A DNA stretch of 64,000 bases. It comes from JARRKU01 sp963675565. GTDB lineage: Bacteria; Desulfobacterota; Desulfobacteria; Desulfobacterales; Desulfosarcinaceae. The stretch spans positions 992,001 through 1,056,000 of the forward strand of contig CAXXYD010000004.1 of assembly GCA_963675565.2 (NCBI GenBank), written 5' to 3'. Under the pieces are notes generated by a model. It saw nothing but the letters and a program-made list of their open reading frames with translations. It was not told the DNA's origin and ran no database searches. This document shows, piece after piece, positions 53,830 through 62,522 of the stretch. Every line of letters begins with the position of its first letter. Within the stretch, counting starts at the first letter, position 1. The position numbers and the translations under genes were made by a program.

Positions 53830-55002
53830 ATGAGATTGAACACCATCATCAATCGTTATATCCTGATGGAACTGCTGCCCCCATTCGGCATCAATCTCTT
53901 TTTCTTCACCTTTATCTTTCTCATCTCCAAAATCCTGGACATCACGAATATGGTCGTCAACTACCAGGTCAGCTTGAGTGCATTCGTCCTGCTGCTGTTC
54001 TACTCCATGCCGTTTTTCCTGGCGTTTATTACCCCGATGTCGGTGATGATGGCGGTTTTGCTGACCTTCATGCGCATGTCCGGCGACAATGAAATCGTTG
54101 CACTCAGGGCCTGCGGCATGAACCCCCATCGCTTTCTCGTGCCGGTAATGGTGTTCTGCCTGATGGGCTGGCTGCTGACCACTTTCATCACCATGGCCGC
54201 GCTGCCCTGGGGCAACCGGTCTTATTTCAATCTGTCCGCGGACCTGGCCAGAACCCACATCGATGCCGTGATCAAGGAGCGCACCTTTATCGACAACTTC
54301 GACGGCATGGTGCTTTACATCAACAAGGTCAACCTCCAGGACCGCAGCATGAAAGATGTCTTCATCGAAGACAAACGCAATCCATCGGCCAGCAATATTA
54401 TCGTGGCCCCTTCCGGCCGACTCATTTCCGAAACGGAAAATCAGAATATCCGGCTCAGGCTGTTCAACGGGTCCATCAACCAGGTCAACCTGAACGAACA
54501 GACGGCGCACACCATTTCTTTTGAAACCTACGAGATGAAACTCGACCTGAAGCAGGCATTGTCCAAAAAGAAAGGGCAGAGCAAAGCCATCGAAGAAATG
54601 AACGTATGGGAGCTGAAGCGATTTATTAATGCCGCCGGCAAAAAAGACAACTCATATTTCAAGGCCCTGATGAAGTTCCATGAAAAGTTCGCCCTGCCCT
54701 TTGCCTGCTTTGCACTGGGCCTGATGGCCATTCCCCTGGGAATGCAGTCAAAGCGGGGCAAGCGCTCCATGGGCACCGTCACCGGCATCATTCTGTTTCT
54801 CACCTATTACATCCTGCTGTCCATGGGCTGGTCGTTTGGTGAGTCCGGGACCCTGCCCCCGGTGGTAGGCATGTGGTGCCCCAATATTTTAATCAGTGCC
54901 GTCGGCCTCTACCTGTACCGCCGGATGGTCAAAGATCGGCCGGGTGCCCTGGTTAAAATACGGGCCGCGTTTAAACCCAAAGCAGCAGATAAAACGCCAT
55001 AA
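53830..55002 (+). CDS. lptF: LPS export permease LptF
   Basis: Start ATG 53830, two bases after the previous stop; upstream in-frame ATG 53755 lies inside that gene. 390 residues: three N-terminal helices, a periplasmic beta-jellyroll-like part (about 110-260) and three C-terminal helices (KRSMGTVTGIILFLTYYILLSMG). The opening LNTIINRYILMELLPPFGINLFFFTFIFL is typical YjgP/YjgQ. With LptG and LptB2 it extracts lipopolysaccharide from the inner membrane. Assignment to F rather than G rests on order. Confidence 0.88.
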   Translation: MRLNTIINRYILMELLPPFGINLFFFTFIFLISKILDITNMVVNYQVSLSAFVLLLFYSMPFFLAFITPMSVMMAVLLTFMRMSGDNEIVALRACGMNPHRFLVPVMVFCLMGWLLTTFITMAALPWGNRSYFNLSADLARTHIDAVIKERTFIDNFDGMVLYINKVNLQDRSMKDVFIEDKRNPSASNIIVAPSGRLISETENQNIRLRLFNGSINQVNLNEQTAHTISFETYEMKLDLKQALSKKKGQSKAIEEMNVWELKRFINAAGKKDNSYFKALMKFHEKFALPFACFALGLMAIPLGMQSKRGKRSMGTVTGIILFLTYYILLSMGWSFGESGTLPPVVGMWCPNILISAVGLYLYRRMVKDRPGALVKIRAAFKPKAADKTP

Positions 55003-55022
55003 ATGATCGGAAGGAACAGGTT

Positions 55023-56099
55023 ATGAGCCTGATCAACCGCTACATCATAATGGAAACGGTCAAATATTTCCTGCTGTCTCTCGTATCCGTGCTGTGTATT
55101 TTCATTGCCATCGACTACCTGGGCACCATGGATGAATTCATCGAAGCCGGAATAAGCCTCTGGCGGGCGTTTCAATTCGTGGCCCTTAAGATACCGTTCA
55201 TCTGCACCCAAACCATGCCGGTCATCCTGCTGCTGGCCATTCTGATTGTCTTTGGCCTGATGAGCAAAAACAATGAACTGATTATTCTCAACTCAAGTGG
55301 CGTCAGCATCTACGCGCTGGTCAAACCGGTATTGATGGTAGCCGCCGCCGGCGCGCTGCTGCTGTTTTTCCTCACCGAACAAATCGTTCCCCTGACCATG
55401 CAGCAGGCCAACACCATTCAAAACCGCGAAATCCGGAAAAACACCACTGTAACGGTCAAAGAACGCAACATCTGGATCAAGGGAAATCGCCAGATCACCC
55501 ATATTCAGTATTTTCATCCCGCAAGCAAAGCCATATACGGGTTCACGCGCTACTTTTTCGACAGCGCATTCCGTTTGATCCGACGCATCGATGCCCGGGC
55601 GGGTGAATTCGAAAATGACCATTGGCGCCTGCTCGAGTGCATGGACCAGACCTTGAATGTGAAAGACAACCATTACGACATTCGAATCAATTCGGCCATG
55701 AAAATGGACCTGCAGCTGCACCCGGACGATTTCCGCCATATCATTCGCAAATCGGAAGAAATGAACTACCGTGAGCTATCCGCCTATGTCCGCAAAGTCG
55801 AAAACGAAGGCTACGACGCCACGACTTACCGCGTCGACCTCTATGCCAAAAGCGCCTCTCCGTTTGTGTGCGTCGTCATGGCTCTGGTGGCCATTGGGCT
55901 CACCGCCCGCCGCCGGCTGGACAAGGGACTGGCCGTAGGCATCACCTATGGTATCGGTATCGGCTTCCTCTATTTTGTTTTTCATAGTTTCTGTATCGCT
56001 TTGGGATACGGCGGAATCATGCCCCCCCTTGCAGCGGCATGGGCCGCCAATTTCATTTTTCTCTGCGGGGGCCTGTTCCTGGTCATTAACGCGGAATGA
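55023..56099 (+). CDS. lptG: LPS export permease LptG
   Basis: 358 residues, AAGGAACAGGTT ribosome site, 20 bases after lptF. N-terminal LINRYIIMETVKYFLLSLVSVLCIFIAIDYLGTMDEFIEAGISLWRAF, a periplasmic section (about 125-255) and C-terminal helices (LAVGITYGIGIGFLYFVFHSFCIALG). Partner of LptF in the LptB2FG transporter. LptB is not nearby in this window. Confidence 0.88.
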   Translation: MSLINRYIIMETVKYFLLSLVSVLCIFIAIDYLGTMDEFIEAGISLWRAFQFVALKIPFICTQTMPVILLLAILIVFGLMSKNNELIILNSSGVSIYALVKPVLMVAAAGALLLFFLTEQIVPLTMQQANTIQNREIRKNTTVTVKERNIWIKGNRQITHIQYFHPASKAIYGFTRYFFDSAFRLIRRIDARAGEFENDHWRLLECMDQTLNVKDNHYDIRINSAMKMDLQLHPDDFRHIIRKSEEMNYRELSAYVRKVENEGYDATTYRVDLYAKSASPFVCVVMALVAIGLTARRRLDKGLAVGITYGIGIGFLYFVFHSFCIALGYGGIMPPLAAAWAANFIFLCGGLFLVINAE

Positions 56100-56155
56100 T
56101 CCCGTTGGTGAGCCAATCGTAAAAAACAGGTACAGTTGCGAGTGGTGAGTGCTGC

Positions 56156-56214
56156 GGGTGGGGATGAACCCCACCCCTGCGTTGGTGGCGTAAGGGCGGG
56201 GTTTATCCCCGCCC
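56156..56214. repeat. Two near-identical GC hairpins in tandem
   Basis: GGGTGGGG-ATGAA-CCCCACCC (56156-56176) and GGGCGGGG-TTTAT-CCCCGCCC (56194-56214) are perfect hairpins differing by a compensating T/C pair change in each arm. They lie 57 bases after lptG. The whole gap 56100-56493 has no gene. REP-like intergenic repeat, possibly protecting or ending the lptG transcript. Confidence 0.6.
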
Positions 56215-56493
56215 GCGGGGCCAGAGCCAAAGCCGTCCAGGGCTGAAGCCGAAAGTTGAATTGCAACTCGCAACTTCAAACTCGCAACCGATCCTAAAGG
56301 CACCTGCCCTGGGCTGGCCCGTAATGATCCGCCTTCGGTCTGAGTAAAGTCCGGCGAGCAGGATGTTGACTTGGCATTTTTCAGTGGTTATGACTAATCA
56401 TACCAACCGCCGTCATCCTGGCGGTTGCTGCAATGACTCCCGGCATGGCTGCCGGATATTTCACCAACTCATCCAAACCAAGAGGATAAGGAT

Positions 56494-56949
56494 ATGAAAT
56501 CGAATGGATATCAGGATATCCTGGATCAGGCCATCGCGGCGGAAATGGAAGCCGCTCAATTCTATCTGGATGTTTCCCAAAAAACCGACAACGCTTTTCT
56601 CAAGAACCTGTTCCTCACATTCAGTGAGGAAGAAAAAAAACACCGCCAACTCCTGGAGGGTTTTCGAAACGACCCGTCTTTGGAAATCAGCTTTGATCAA
56701 ACGCCTGACTTTCACGTATCCGACACCGTGGATGAGCCAAAATTGTCCATAACCATGAAACCGGCGGACGCCATTGCCCTGGCCATGAAAAAAGAGGAGG
56801 CCGCCATGCGGCAATACAGCCGTCTGGCCGAAGCCTGCACAGCGCCGCAGCGCAAGAAACTCTTTCTTGAACTGGCCGCCATGGAGCGCGGGCATAAGGC
56901 CAAAATGGAAAGTGCTTTTGTAGACATCGGCTATCCGGAAATATGGTAA
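56494..56949 (+). CDS. Ferritin-like diiron protein (rubrerythrin-type, no rubredoxin domain)
   Basis: 151 residues. Four-helix bundle with two E-x-x-H-type halves: AIAAEMEAAQFYLDV and FSEEEKKHRQLL, then AMKKEEAAMRQYSRLAE and LAAMERGHKAKME. These supply the Glu and His ligands of a diiron site. No C-terminal Cys-rich rubredoxin domain is present. Probable role in peroxide reduction or iron handling in an anaerobe. Confidence 0.88.
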   Translation: MKSNGYQDILDQAIAAEMEAAQFYLDVSQKTDNAFLKNLFLTFSEEEKKHRQLLEGFRNDPSLEISFDQTPDFHVSDTVDEPKLSITMKPADAIALAMKKEEAAMRQYSRLAEACTAPQRKKLFLELAAMERGHKAKMESAFVDIGYPEIW

Positions 56950-57028
56950 CCCGCACCAATTCTTCCGCCAGGCAACGCATCCGCACCTGATGAAAGATAC
57001 CGGCTGTTAACGCTATAGTGGAGACATC

Positions 57029-58762
57029 ATGTCCGCTCGCCTGCGCCGTATACTGTTTTGCTTTTGTGCGCTTCTCATCTTTTCAACTGGTTTGGCCCAA
57101 GCCGACAGCAGTTTCTTCAACCTTGTCCGTTCAAGAATTGAACAACAAGTCCGCCCAAACGCTCAGGCCGAAGGTTATTTTTGCCGTGGCGAGCCCATTT
57201 GCGGCGTACAGCTCATGCCGTCATTTTATGAAACGCGCCATTTCAGCCCGGTCTGGTTTGACGGCAACGGCCTGCTCCCTTGTGCCCGCACACTGGTCAG
57301 CTTTCTGGAAACCATCGACCAGGAGGGATTGCGTCCATCAGACTACCATCTGGACATCATCGACCATATCCTCAGTCAACTGCCCGGTCATCCCTTTCCA
57401 CCCGGTGATGAAAGCGCCGTTGCCTGGGCGGACCTTGACCTTCTGCTCACCGATGCCTTCTTGCTGATGGCCGCCCACCTTTCCGGGGGACGCATCAACC
57501 CCGAAACCTTGCATCCCGATTGGATCATCAATCAACGGCCCGTCGATTTGCTCAACATACTGGACACGGCATCCAGCGGTGCATCCATGGTCGAAACCAT
57601 TAACCGCCTGAGACCTGGACATGCCGGGTACCTCGGCCTGCGCCAGGCACTGGCCGGGTTGCGCCAGGTGGAAGCCGGCGGAGGATGGCCGCTGGTCGAA
57701 GGATCTGAAACCCTTCATCCCCAGGATACCGATATTACCCAAGTCATCACATTGCGTCAGCGCCTGGGAATATCGGCGGACGCCGAAGCACAAGATTCCT
57801 CCAGGGATTTGGCGATCTATGACCAGGACCTGGTGAATGCGGTAAAGGCGTTCCAGAGAAGCCACGGCCTCACCCCGGACGGCCTTGTCGGCCGTAAAAC
57901 CCGTGCAGCCATGAATGTGGGCATTAAAGAGCGCATCCGGCAAGTTGAACTCAACCTGGAACGCTGGCGCTGGCTTCCCGGCGATCTTGGGGACCGCTAT
58001 ATTGCGGTCAATACGGCCGACTTCAGCCTGCAGGTGGTGGAAAACCATCAAAAATTTCTGGCAATGCGGGTGGTCGTAGGACGACCGGCCAGGCAAACCC
58101 CCGTGTTCAGCGCAAAGATGTCCTATATGGTCCTGAACCCCTACTGGAATGTACCGTATACTATCGCCGTGGAAGATATTCTTCCCAGGTTGACCGAAAA
58201 CGCCGACTACTTGACCGATCAGGGTATCAAGGTATTTTCTGATTGGAGCGATACGGCGGTTGAAGTAGAGCCGCATGGGGTCAACTGGAAAAACTACGGC
58301 AGGTCCAATTTCCCCTTTCGCCTGCGCCAGGACCCCGGCGAAAAGAATGCACTGGGTCGGCTCAAATTCATATTCCCGAACAAATTTGCCGTATATCTGC
58401 ATGACACGCCGCAACGCTCATTGTTCAACCATGTCCAGCGTGACTTCAGCTCCGGATGTATCCGGGTTGAAAATGCATTGCAGCTGGCCGGATACCTGCT
58501 GGTGGATGATAGGAGATGGACACCCGAAATTCTGCGGGCCACATTGGCGGCAGGGCAGCGCCAGGTGGTCCGCGTGACCCGGCCGATCAATGTTCATTTG
58601 CTCTATATGACCGCATGGGTGGATCAGGAGGGCATCCTGCAGTTCCGGGACGATATCTATGACCGGGACCGGCATCTGGATGCGGCGCTGATGGAGCGCA
58701 ACCCGTACCTGCCCCCGGGACTGACCCGTTCAGCCCCGGAATTAACCGTCCCGGGAAATTAG
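57029..58762 (+). CDS. L,D-transpeptidase (YcbB/LdtD-like)
   Basis: 577 residues. Signal peptide (MSARLRRILFCFCALLIFSTGLAQA), an N-terminal scaffold (about 40-210), a peptidoglycan-binding helix set (DQDLVNAVKAFQRSHGLTPDGLVGRKTRAAMNV, about 267-300) and a YkuD catalytic domain (about 320-500). The active-site pattern is HDTPQRSLFNHVQRDFSSGCIRVE with Cys477, preceded by the conserved NPYWNVP. It forms 3-3 crosslinks in periplasmic peptidoglycan. Ribosome site GGAG five bases upstream. Convergent with the DUF882 gene. Confidence 0.92.
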   Translation: MSARLRRILFCFCALLIFSTGLAQADSSFFNLVRSRIEQQVRPNAQAEGYFCRGEPICGVQLMPSFYETRHFSPVWFDGNGLLPCARTLVSFLETIDQEGLRPSDYHLDIIDHILSQLPGHPFPPGDESAVAWADLDLLLTDAFLLMAAHLSGGRINPETLHPDWIINQRPVDLLNILDTASSGASMVETINRLRPGHAGYLGLRQALAGLRQVEAGGGWPLVEGSETLHPQDTDITQVITLRQRLGISADAEAQDSSRDLAIYDQDLVNAVKAFQRSHGLTPDGLVGRKTRAAMNVGIKERIRQVELNLERWRWLPGDLGDRYIAVNTADFSLQVVENHQKFLAMRVVVGRPARQTPVFSAKMSYMVLNPYWNVPYTIAVEDILPRLTENADYLTDQGIKVFSDWSDTAVEVEPHGVNWKNYGRSNFPFRLRQDPGEKNALGRLKFIFPNKFAVYLHDTPQRSLFNHVQRDFSSGCIRVENALQLAGYLLVDDRRWTPEILRATLAAGQRQVVRVTRPINVHLLYMTAWVDQEGILQFRDDIYDRDRHLDAALMERNPYLPPGLTRSAPELTVPGN

Positions 58763-58813
58763 TTGCACGTGCAGGTATAGTTTAGAGTTGTGAGTGACCG
58801 GTTTCCAGTTGGT

Positions 58814-58832
58814 GTTCGCGCTGCGCGCGGAC
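58814..58832. terminator. GC hairpin between convergent transpeptidase and DUF882 genes
   Basis: GTTCGCGC-TGC-GCGCGGAC, one mismatch, 51 bases after the transpeptidase stop and 67 before the DUF882 stop. No T-run, so termination is only suggested by position. Confidence 0.35.
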
Positions 58833-58899
58833 CCATAATATAATATGAATAAACGGTTTTCAGCCGACTGATCAATGGCTGTGGATGCCGGATTGGCGA

Positions 58900-59451
58900 C
58901 TACCAGGTGCGGACCGGCCCCGTGTCGATGTGCACGAAATCGGATTTGGGGTAGTAGCCCACGCCGCCTGATTTAAGTGCGATGCACTGCTTGCGCAGAC
59001 GTCGGGCATGATAGCCGGGCAGGCGTATGTCGATGGCCTTTCCCATGATGTGGTAGCTGGAACGGGCGACACCGCCTGTTTTCTTGCGCAGCATCTCGTT
59101 GGTGGTGGGCGACCGGTAGCCGGAAATGATATGGAAGGGCGTCCGCGGGCGGATTCTGGTTTTCAACGCATAGAGAACGTCCAGCAACCGGCAGTCAATG
59201 GGTTGAATTTCACCCGTGCGATGATCTCTTAAAATGGTGTTGATACAATCCAGTGCCTCAGGACGATAACCGCCTCGTTCATAATAACATGCCTCGAGGG
59301 ACTCATGGGTATGGGTGTTAAAAAAGGAGAGTTGCCGGCGGCCGCCGGCCTTTTGAGAAATGGCCGCCAGAGCCGGTAGCGGCACCATCGTTGAGACTAT
59401 GAAACTTGCACTGAATTTAAAAAACTCACGACGATTGCAGGGTAAAATCAA
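58900..59451 (-). CDS. DUF882 (YcbK-like) peptidase-fold protein with Tat signal
   Basis: 183 residues. The N-terminus MILPCNRREFFKFSASFIVSTMVPLPALA carries a twin-arginine motif (NRREFFKFS), a hydrophobic stretch and ALA, so it is likely exported folded through Tat. The DUF882 domain (about 40-180) resembles M15-type zinc peptidases: ISGYRSPTTNEML, then SYHIMGKAIDIRLPG, and a C-terminal DFVHIDTGPVR, together giving His-Asp-His ligands. Family members act on cell wall. It lies tail-to-tail with a peptidoglycan L,D-transpeptidase; both genes concern the wall. Confidence 0.85.
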   Translation of the reverse strand: MILPCNRREFFKFSASFIVSTMVPLPALAAISQKAGGRRQLSFFNTHTHESLEACYYERGGYRPEALDCINTILRDHRTGEIQPIDCRLLDVLYALKTRIRPRTPFHIISGYRSPTTNEMLRKKTGGVARSSYHIMGKAIDIRLPGYHARRLRKQCIALKSGGVGYYPKSDFVHIDTGPVRTW

Positions 59452-59920
59452 ATCTAGGCTCCCTTAAAAATCCCGGCACAATGCAAATTGAAGATGCATC
59501 TGATACCAGCTTGGCGGTTCAAGTCAAGGCACCAAATGGTTCAGCAATTTTTATGCCGATCCACTGAATCTTTTTACCGGCGCAAGGGGAGCGTTCAGGA
59601 AAGCTTAATTAAATTTTAACTAATTGTATTTATAGAAATATAATGCGCAACAACGGAGACGGGCGGTTCCATGTGAAAGCCGGCCGCCCACGAACCCGAT
59701 AGTTAAATGGATGGAGTGTGCCGAATTTGTGACACGAATGGACAAAAAAGGGCACATCCCGCCAGATCCGGCCCGGCGGGCAAGATGCAAAACCGGATAA
59801 AAAAGATAAAATTTAAAACACAGCATTTTTTTTGACACAACCCTTTAATTTATATACATAAAGAAATCAAGCACACCGGTTTCCCGACCAAATTGGTTTT
59901 CATCCAGAGGGGCTATTGCC
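59452..59920. other. Gene-free stretch upstream of the VWA-FHA gene
   Basis: About 470 bases. An AT-rich patch lies at 59595-59645 and another at 59820-59870. The latter just precedes the VWA-FHA gene and likely holds its promoter. Open frames on the - strand (59620-59838, 59845-60054) have no family features. No RNA structure recognised. Confidence 0.45.
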
Positions 59921-61807
59921 ATGCCGATTCTCAGTAAGTCGCTAAAATACATGTATTTTTTCGCACTTTGGGCCATGATTTGTGGACTGACATCCGGCGT
60001 ATGCGCCGCCCAGGAGCCCACCTCCCCCATCGATGTAATCTTCGTTATCGACAATTCGGGGAGTATGAAAAAAAATGACCCTCAATTTATCACGCCTAAC
60101 GTGGTCAACACATTTGTTCAGCAATTGCCTTCAAATACCCAGGTTGGCATGGTGATCTTCGACAGTACGGCACGCATGCTCAAGCCGTTGACCCTCCTTT
60201 CGGACGCCCGGGCCAGACAGGAATTTATCGACAGCTCCAAAAAGATTGATTACCGCGGCCAGTTCACCAATACCCCGGCCGGCGTGGAACGGGCGCTTTA
60301 CGAACTTAAAATGAACGGCCGTAAAAAAGCCCGCAAGGGCATCATTTTTATTACCGACGGCATCGTCGACACCGGGAACAAGAAAAAAGACGCTGAACTG
60401 ACCCAATGGCTCAAACAGGATGTGGCCGGCCAGAGCAAACAGCTCGGTGTGCGTATTTTCGGCATTGCCCTGACGGAAGCGGCCGATTTCTCACTGATTC
60501 AATCCCTGGCCACACGCACGGATGGTGAATATTACCGCACCTATTCGGCAGCGGAAATCTCCATGCTGCTTAAACAGATTCAGTTGCGCATGACCCCGCC
60601 GCCACCGCTCAAGCCCGCCTTGGCCCCCCTGCCCCTGCTGCCCGAACCGGCCGAGCAGGCCGCCCGGGCCATCGGTCCCGCCCAACCGGTTCCTGCCCGC
60701 CAAAGCACGCCGTCGCCACCGCCGGCCACTGAAAGCCCTGCACTTCCGGCAGCCAAAACGGTTGTGGTCACTGAAAAAAGCGCCCTGCTCATCTCCCTGA
60801 CCATGGCCCTGGTAATCATCCTGCTGATTGCCGCCCTGCTGTTCTTTTTCATCCAGTTCACCAAGCGCAAAGGCCCCGAACCTGCCCTGGCCGTCAAAGC
60901 CGCCGTTATCCCCGAAGCCCGGCTGGAAGATGTCGACGGCATTTGCACGGATGTCTCTTTGCTGCTGGACAAGGAGAGAATCAATATTGGACGAAGCAAG
61001 AAAAATGATATCGTCATCGCGCAACCTGCCGTCTCCAGCTTCCATGCAACCATTGAATTCAGGAATATGGCCTTTTTCCTGGAAGATCAGCGAAGCACCA
61101 ACGGCACGATGCTCAACAATCAACGCATGAAGCCCAACGACCCGGTCAGGCTGAAAAGCGGCGACCATATCACCTTTGCCAACTTTAATTTCACCTTCAC
61201 GGTCTCGGATCAAAATCCATTCGGCGATACGGTCATGATCGCCATGACCGCCCTGGAAGACCCGGAAGCCGAAGCCACTATCGTGCTGGACCTGGAGGGG
61301 TTGGACAGCAAGCAGGGACTGATATCCTGCATGCAGAACCACTTGATGCAAATTTACGGCCTGAGCCCCATGCACAAGGATTTTGTAAACACCTATTTCG
61401 CCCATGGCATCCTCGACATAATGGCCACAACCGCCCATGAAAACCTGAAAAAAACCCAAATCGACGGGCAACTGCACTGTTCGCCGACCACCAAGGATCA
61501 GACCTACTATGTCGCCTGCAGCCTGCCGGTGGCCGCCGATGCCGCCACAGAGTGGTTCGGCAGCCAGTATGGCGGATTTACCCAGTTTATTTTTAAATGG
61601 ATCAAATCCGATGAATATCAGAACGCAAAATGCAGACAACTGTGCATTGTCACCTTTGGTCAGAGCCCGGCCACCTGGGTCAGCATCACCATCGTTCCAA
61701 CCCACTCCGAAGGCGATCCGGTTGAAATTATGTCGGTGGATTTCCTGAACGATGAGGAAAAAGCCTCTCTGGGACTCGATTTCGACAATCACGGTCAGGT
61801 GATATAA
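59921..61807 (+). CDS. Membrane protein with periplasmic VWA and cytoplasmic FHA domains
   Basis: 628 residues. Signal or anchor (KYMYFFALWAMICGLTSGVCAA), VWA domain (about 37-215) with an intact MIDAS DNSGS at about 44 (VIDNSGSMKKND). A Pro-rich linker (about 225-280), one membrane helix (ALLISLTMALVIILLIAALLFFFIQF, about 288-313), then an FHA domain (about 345-425: INIGRSKKNDIVIAQPAVSSFHATIEF, DQRSTNGTMLNN). The final 200 residues are not recognised. FHA domains bind phosphothreonine, so a link to kinase signalling is possible. The next gene is the rnf-associated cytochrome, 198 bp downstream. Confidence 0.85.
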   Translation: MPILSKSLKYMYFFALWAMICGLTSGVCAAQEPTSPIDVIFVIDNSGSMKKNDPQFITPNVVNTFVQQLPSNTQVGMVIFDSTARMLKPLTLLSDARARQEFIDSSKKIDYRGQFTNTPAGVERALYELKMNGRKKARKGIIFITDGIVDTGNKKKDAELTQWLKQDVAGQSKQLGVRIFGIALTEAADFSLIQSLATRTDGEYYRTYSAAEISMLLKQIQLRMTPPPPLKPALAPLPLLPEPAEQAARAIGPAQPVPARQSTPSPPPATESPALPAAKTVVVTEKSALLISLTMALVIILLIAALLFFFIQFTKRKGPEPALAVKAAVIPEARLEDVDGICTDVSLLLDKERINIGRSKKNDIVIAQPAVSSFHATIEFRNMAFFLEDQRSTNGTMLNNQRMKPNDPVRLKSGDHITFANFNFTFTVSDQNPFGDTVMIAMTALEDPEAEATIVLDLEGLDSKQGLISCMQNHLMQIYGLSPMHKDFVNTYFAHGILDIMATTAHENLKKTQIDGQLHCSPTTKDQTYYVACSLPVAADAATEWFGSQYGGFTQFIFKWIKSDEYQNAKCRQLCIVTFGQSPATWVSITIVPTHSEGDPVEIMSVDFLNDEEKASLGLDFDNHGQVI

Positions 61808-62005
61808 ACCCGCCCCAGGGCAATCGCCACATATTGCTCCAGCGGGCGGCACGATTCCCGCCGGCTATAGGCCTCTCCGGGAATCGATGCATTTTGCACA
61901 AAAGACTTGAAAGCGTAAGGCCTTTATGGTACTCGGATTCCTTGGTTTTTAGTCGCCTTGCGAAATGTGTTCAACCCACCACAGAACAGTAAGGAACTTG
62001 TGCAG

Positions 62006-62452
62006 ATGACTTCTAAGAAGCACCGCATGATCGTCTACGGGGTAGCGGTCCAATTGCTCTTGATCGCCATTGTCTGCTATGCCGCTTTTCCGGTAAAAAC
62101 ACCGGAAGAGCCCATCCGCCTAATGTACCAAACCAATGCCGGAAAAGTTCTCTTTGACCACAAGGCCCACGCCGGGAAAAAGGGATTCGGCCTCAGCTGT
62201 TTCGATTGCCACCACCACCCACCGGATGACGAAGGCGCATTGATCGCCTGTGGTCAATGCCACTTGTCGGCCCCCAAAGAGGGGGTTGTCCCTGAAAGCT
62301 GTACAGAGTGCCACGACGCATCCGACGTTCAGGATGCCGAGTATCCCAAGCGATCCGATGCCCTGCACAAGCAGTGCTGGCAATGTCACGAGGAATATGA
62401 AAAAGGTCCGACATCCAGTTCCGATGACTGCTCAAAATGCCATGTATTGTAA
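62006..62452 (+). CDS. Multihaem c-type cytochrome at the head of the rnf cluster
   Basis: Start ATG 62006 with AAGGA upstream; a TTG at 61958 is unlikely. 148 residues: one N-terminal membrane anchor (MIVYGVAVQLLLIAIVCYAAF), then five CxxCH motifs: CFDCHH, CGQCH, CTECH, CWQCH and CSKCH, plus early His residues for bis-His ligation (LFDHKAHA). Class III-type cytochromes usually have four haems; this has five. It lies 70 bases before rnfC. Some sulfate reducers and Methanosarcina carry a cytochrome in the Rnf complex that links it to other electron carriers. Confidence 0.9.
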   Translation: MTSKKHRMIVYGVAVQLLLIAIVCYAAFPVKTPEEPIRLMYQTNAGKVLFDHKAHAGKKGFGLSCFDCHHHPPDDEGALIACGQCHLSAPKEGVVPESCTECHDASDVQDAEYPKRSDALHKQCWQCHEEYEKGPTSSSDDCSKCHVL

Positions 62453-62522
62453 GCGTTGCAGATGCTTGCGGAAATCGGCCATCACTTTTTATTCACCGTT
62501 GCAGCCCAGTAAAGGTTAAGCC

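Noticed and set aside
57338..58414. 358-codon - strand open frame
   Set aside because: Antisense of the L,D-transpeptidase, whose catalytic motifs are unambiguous on the + strand.
59620..60054. Small - strand open frames upstream of the VWA-FHA gene
   Set aside because: Low-quality composition, overlap the promoter region and the start of the real gene, no ribosome site.
60491..61852. 453-codon - strand open frame
   Set aside because: Antisense of the VWA-FHA gene; no recognisable domain.
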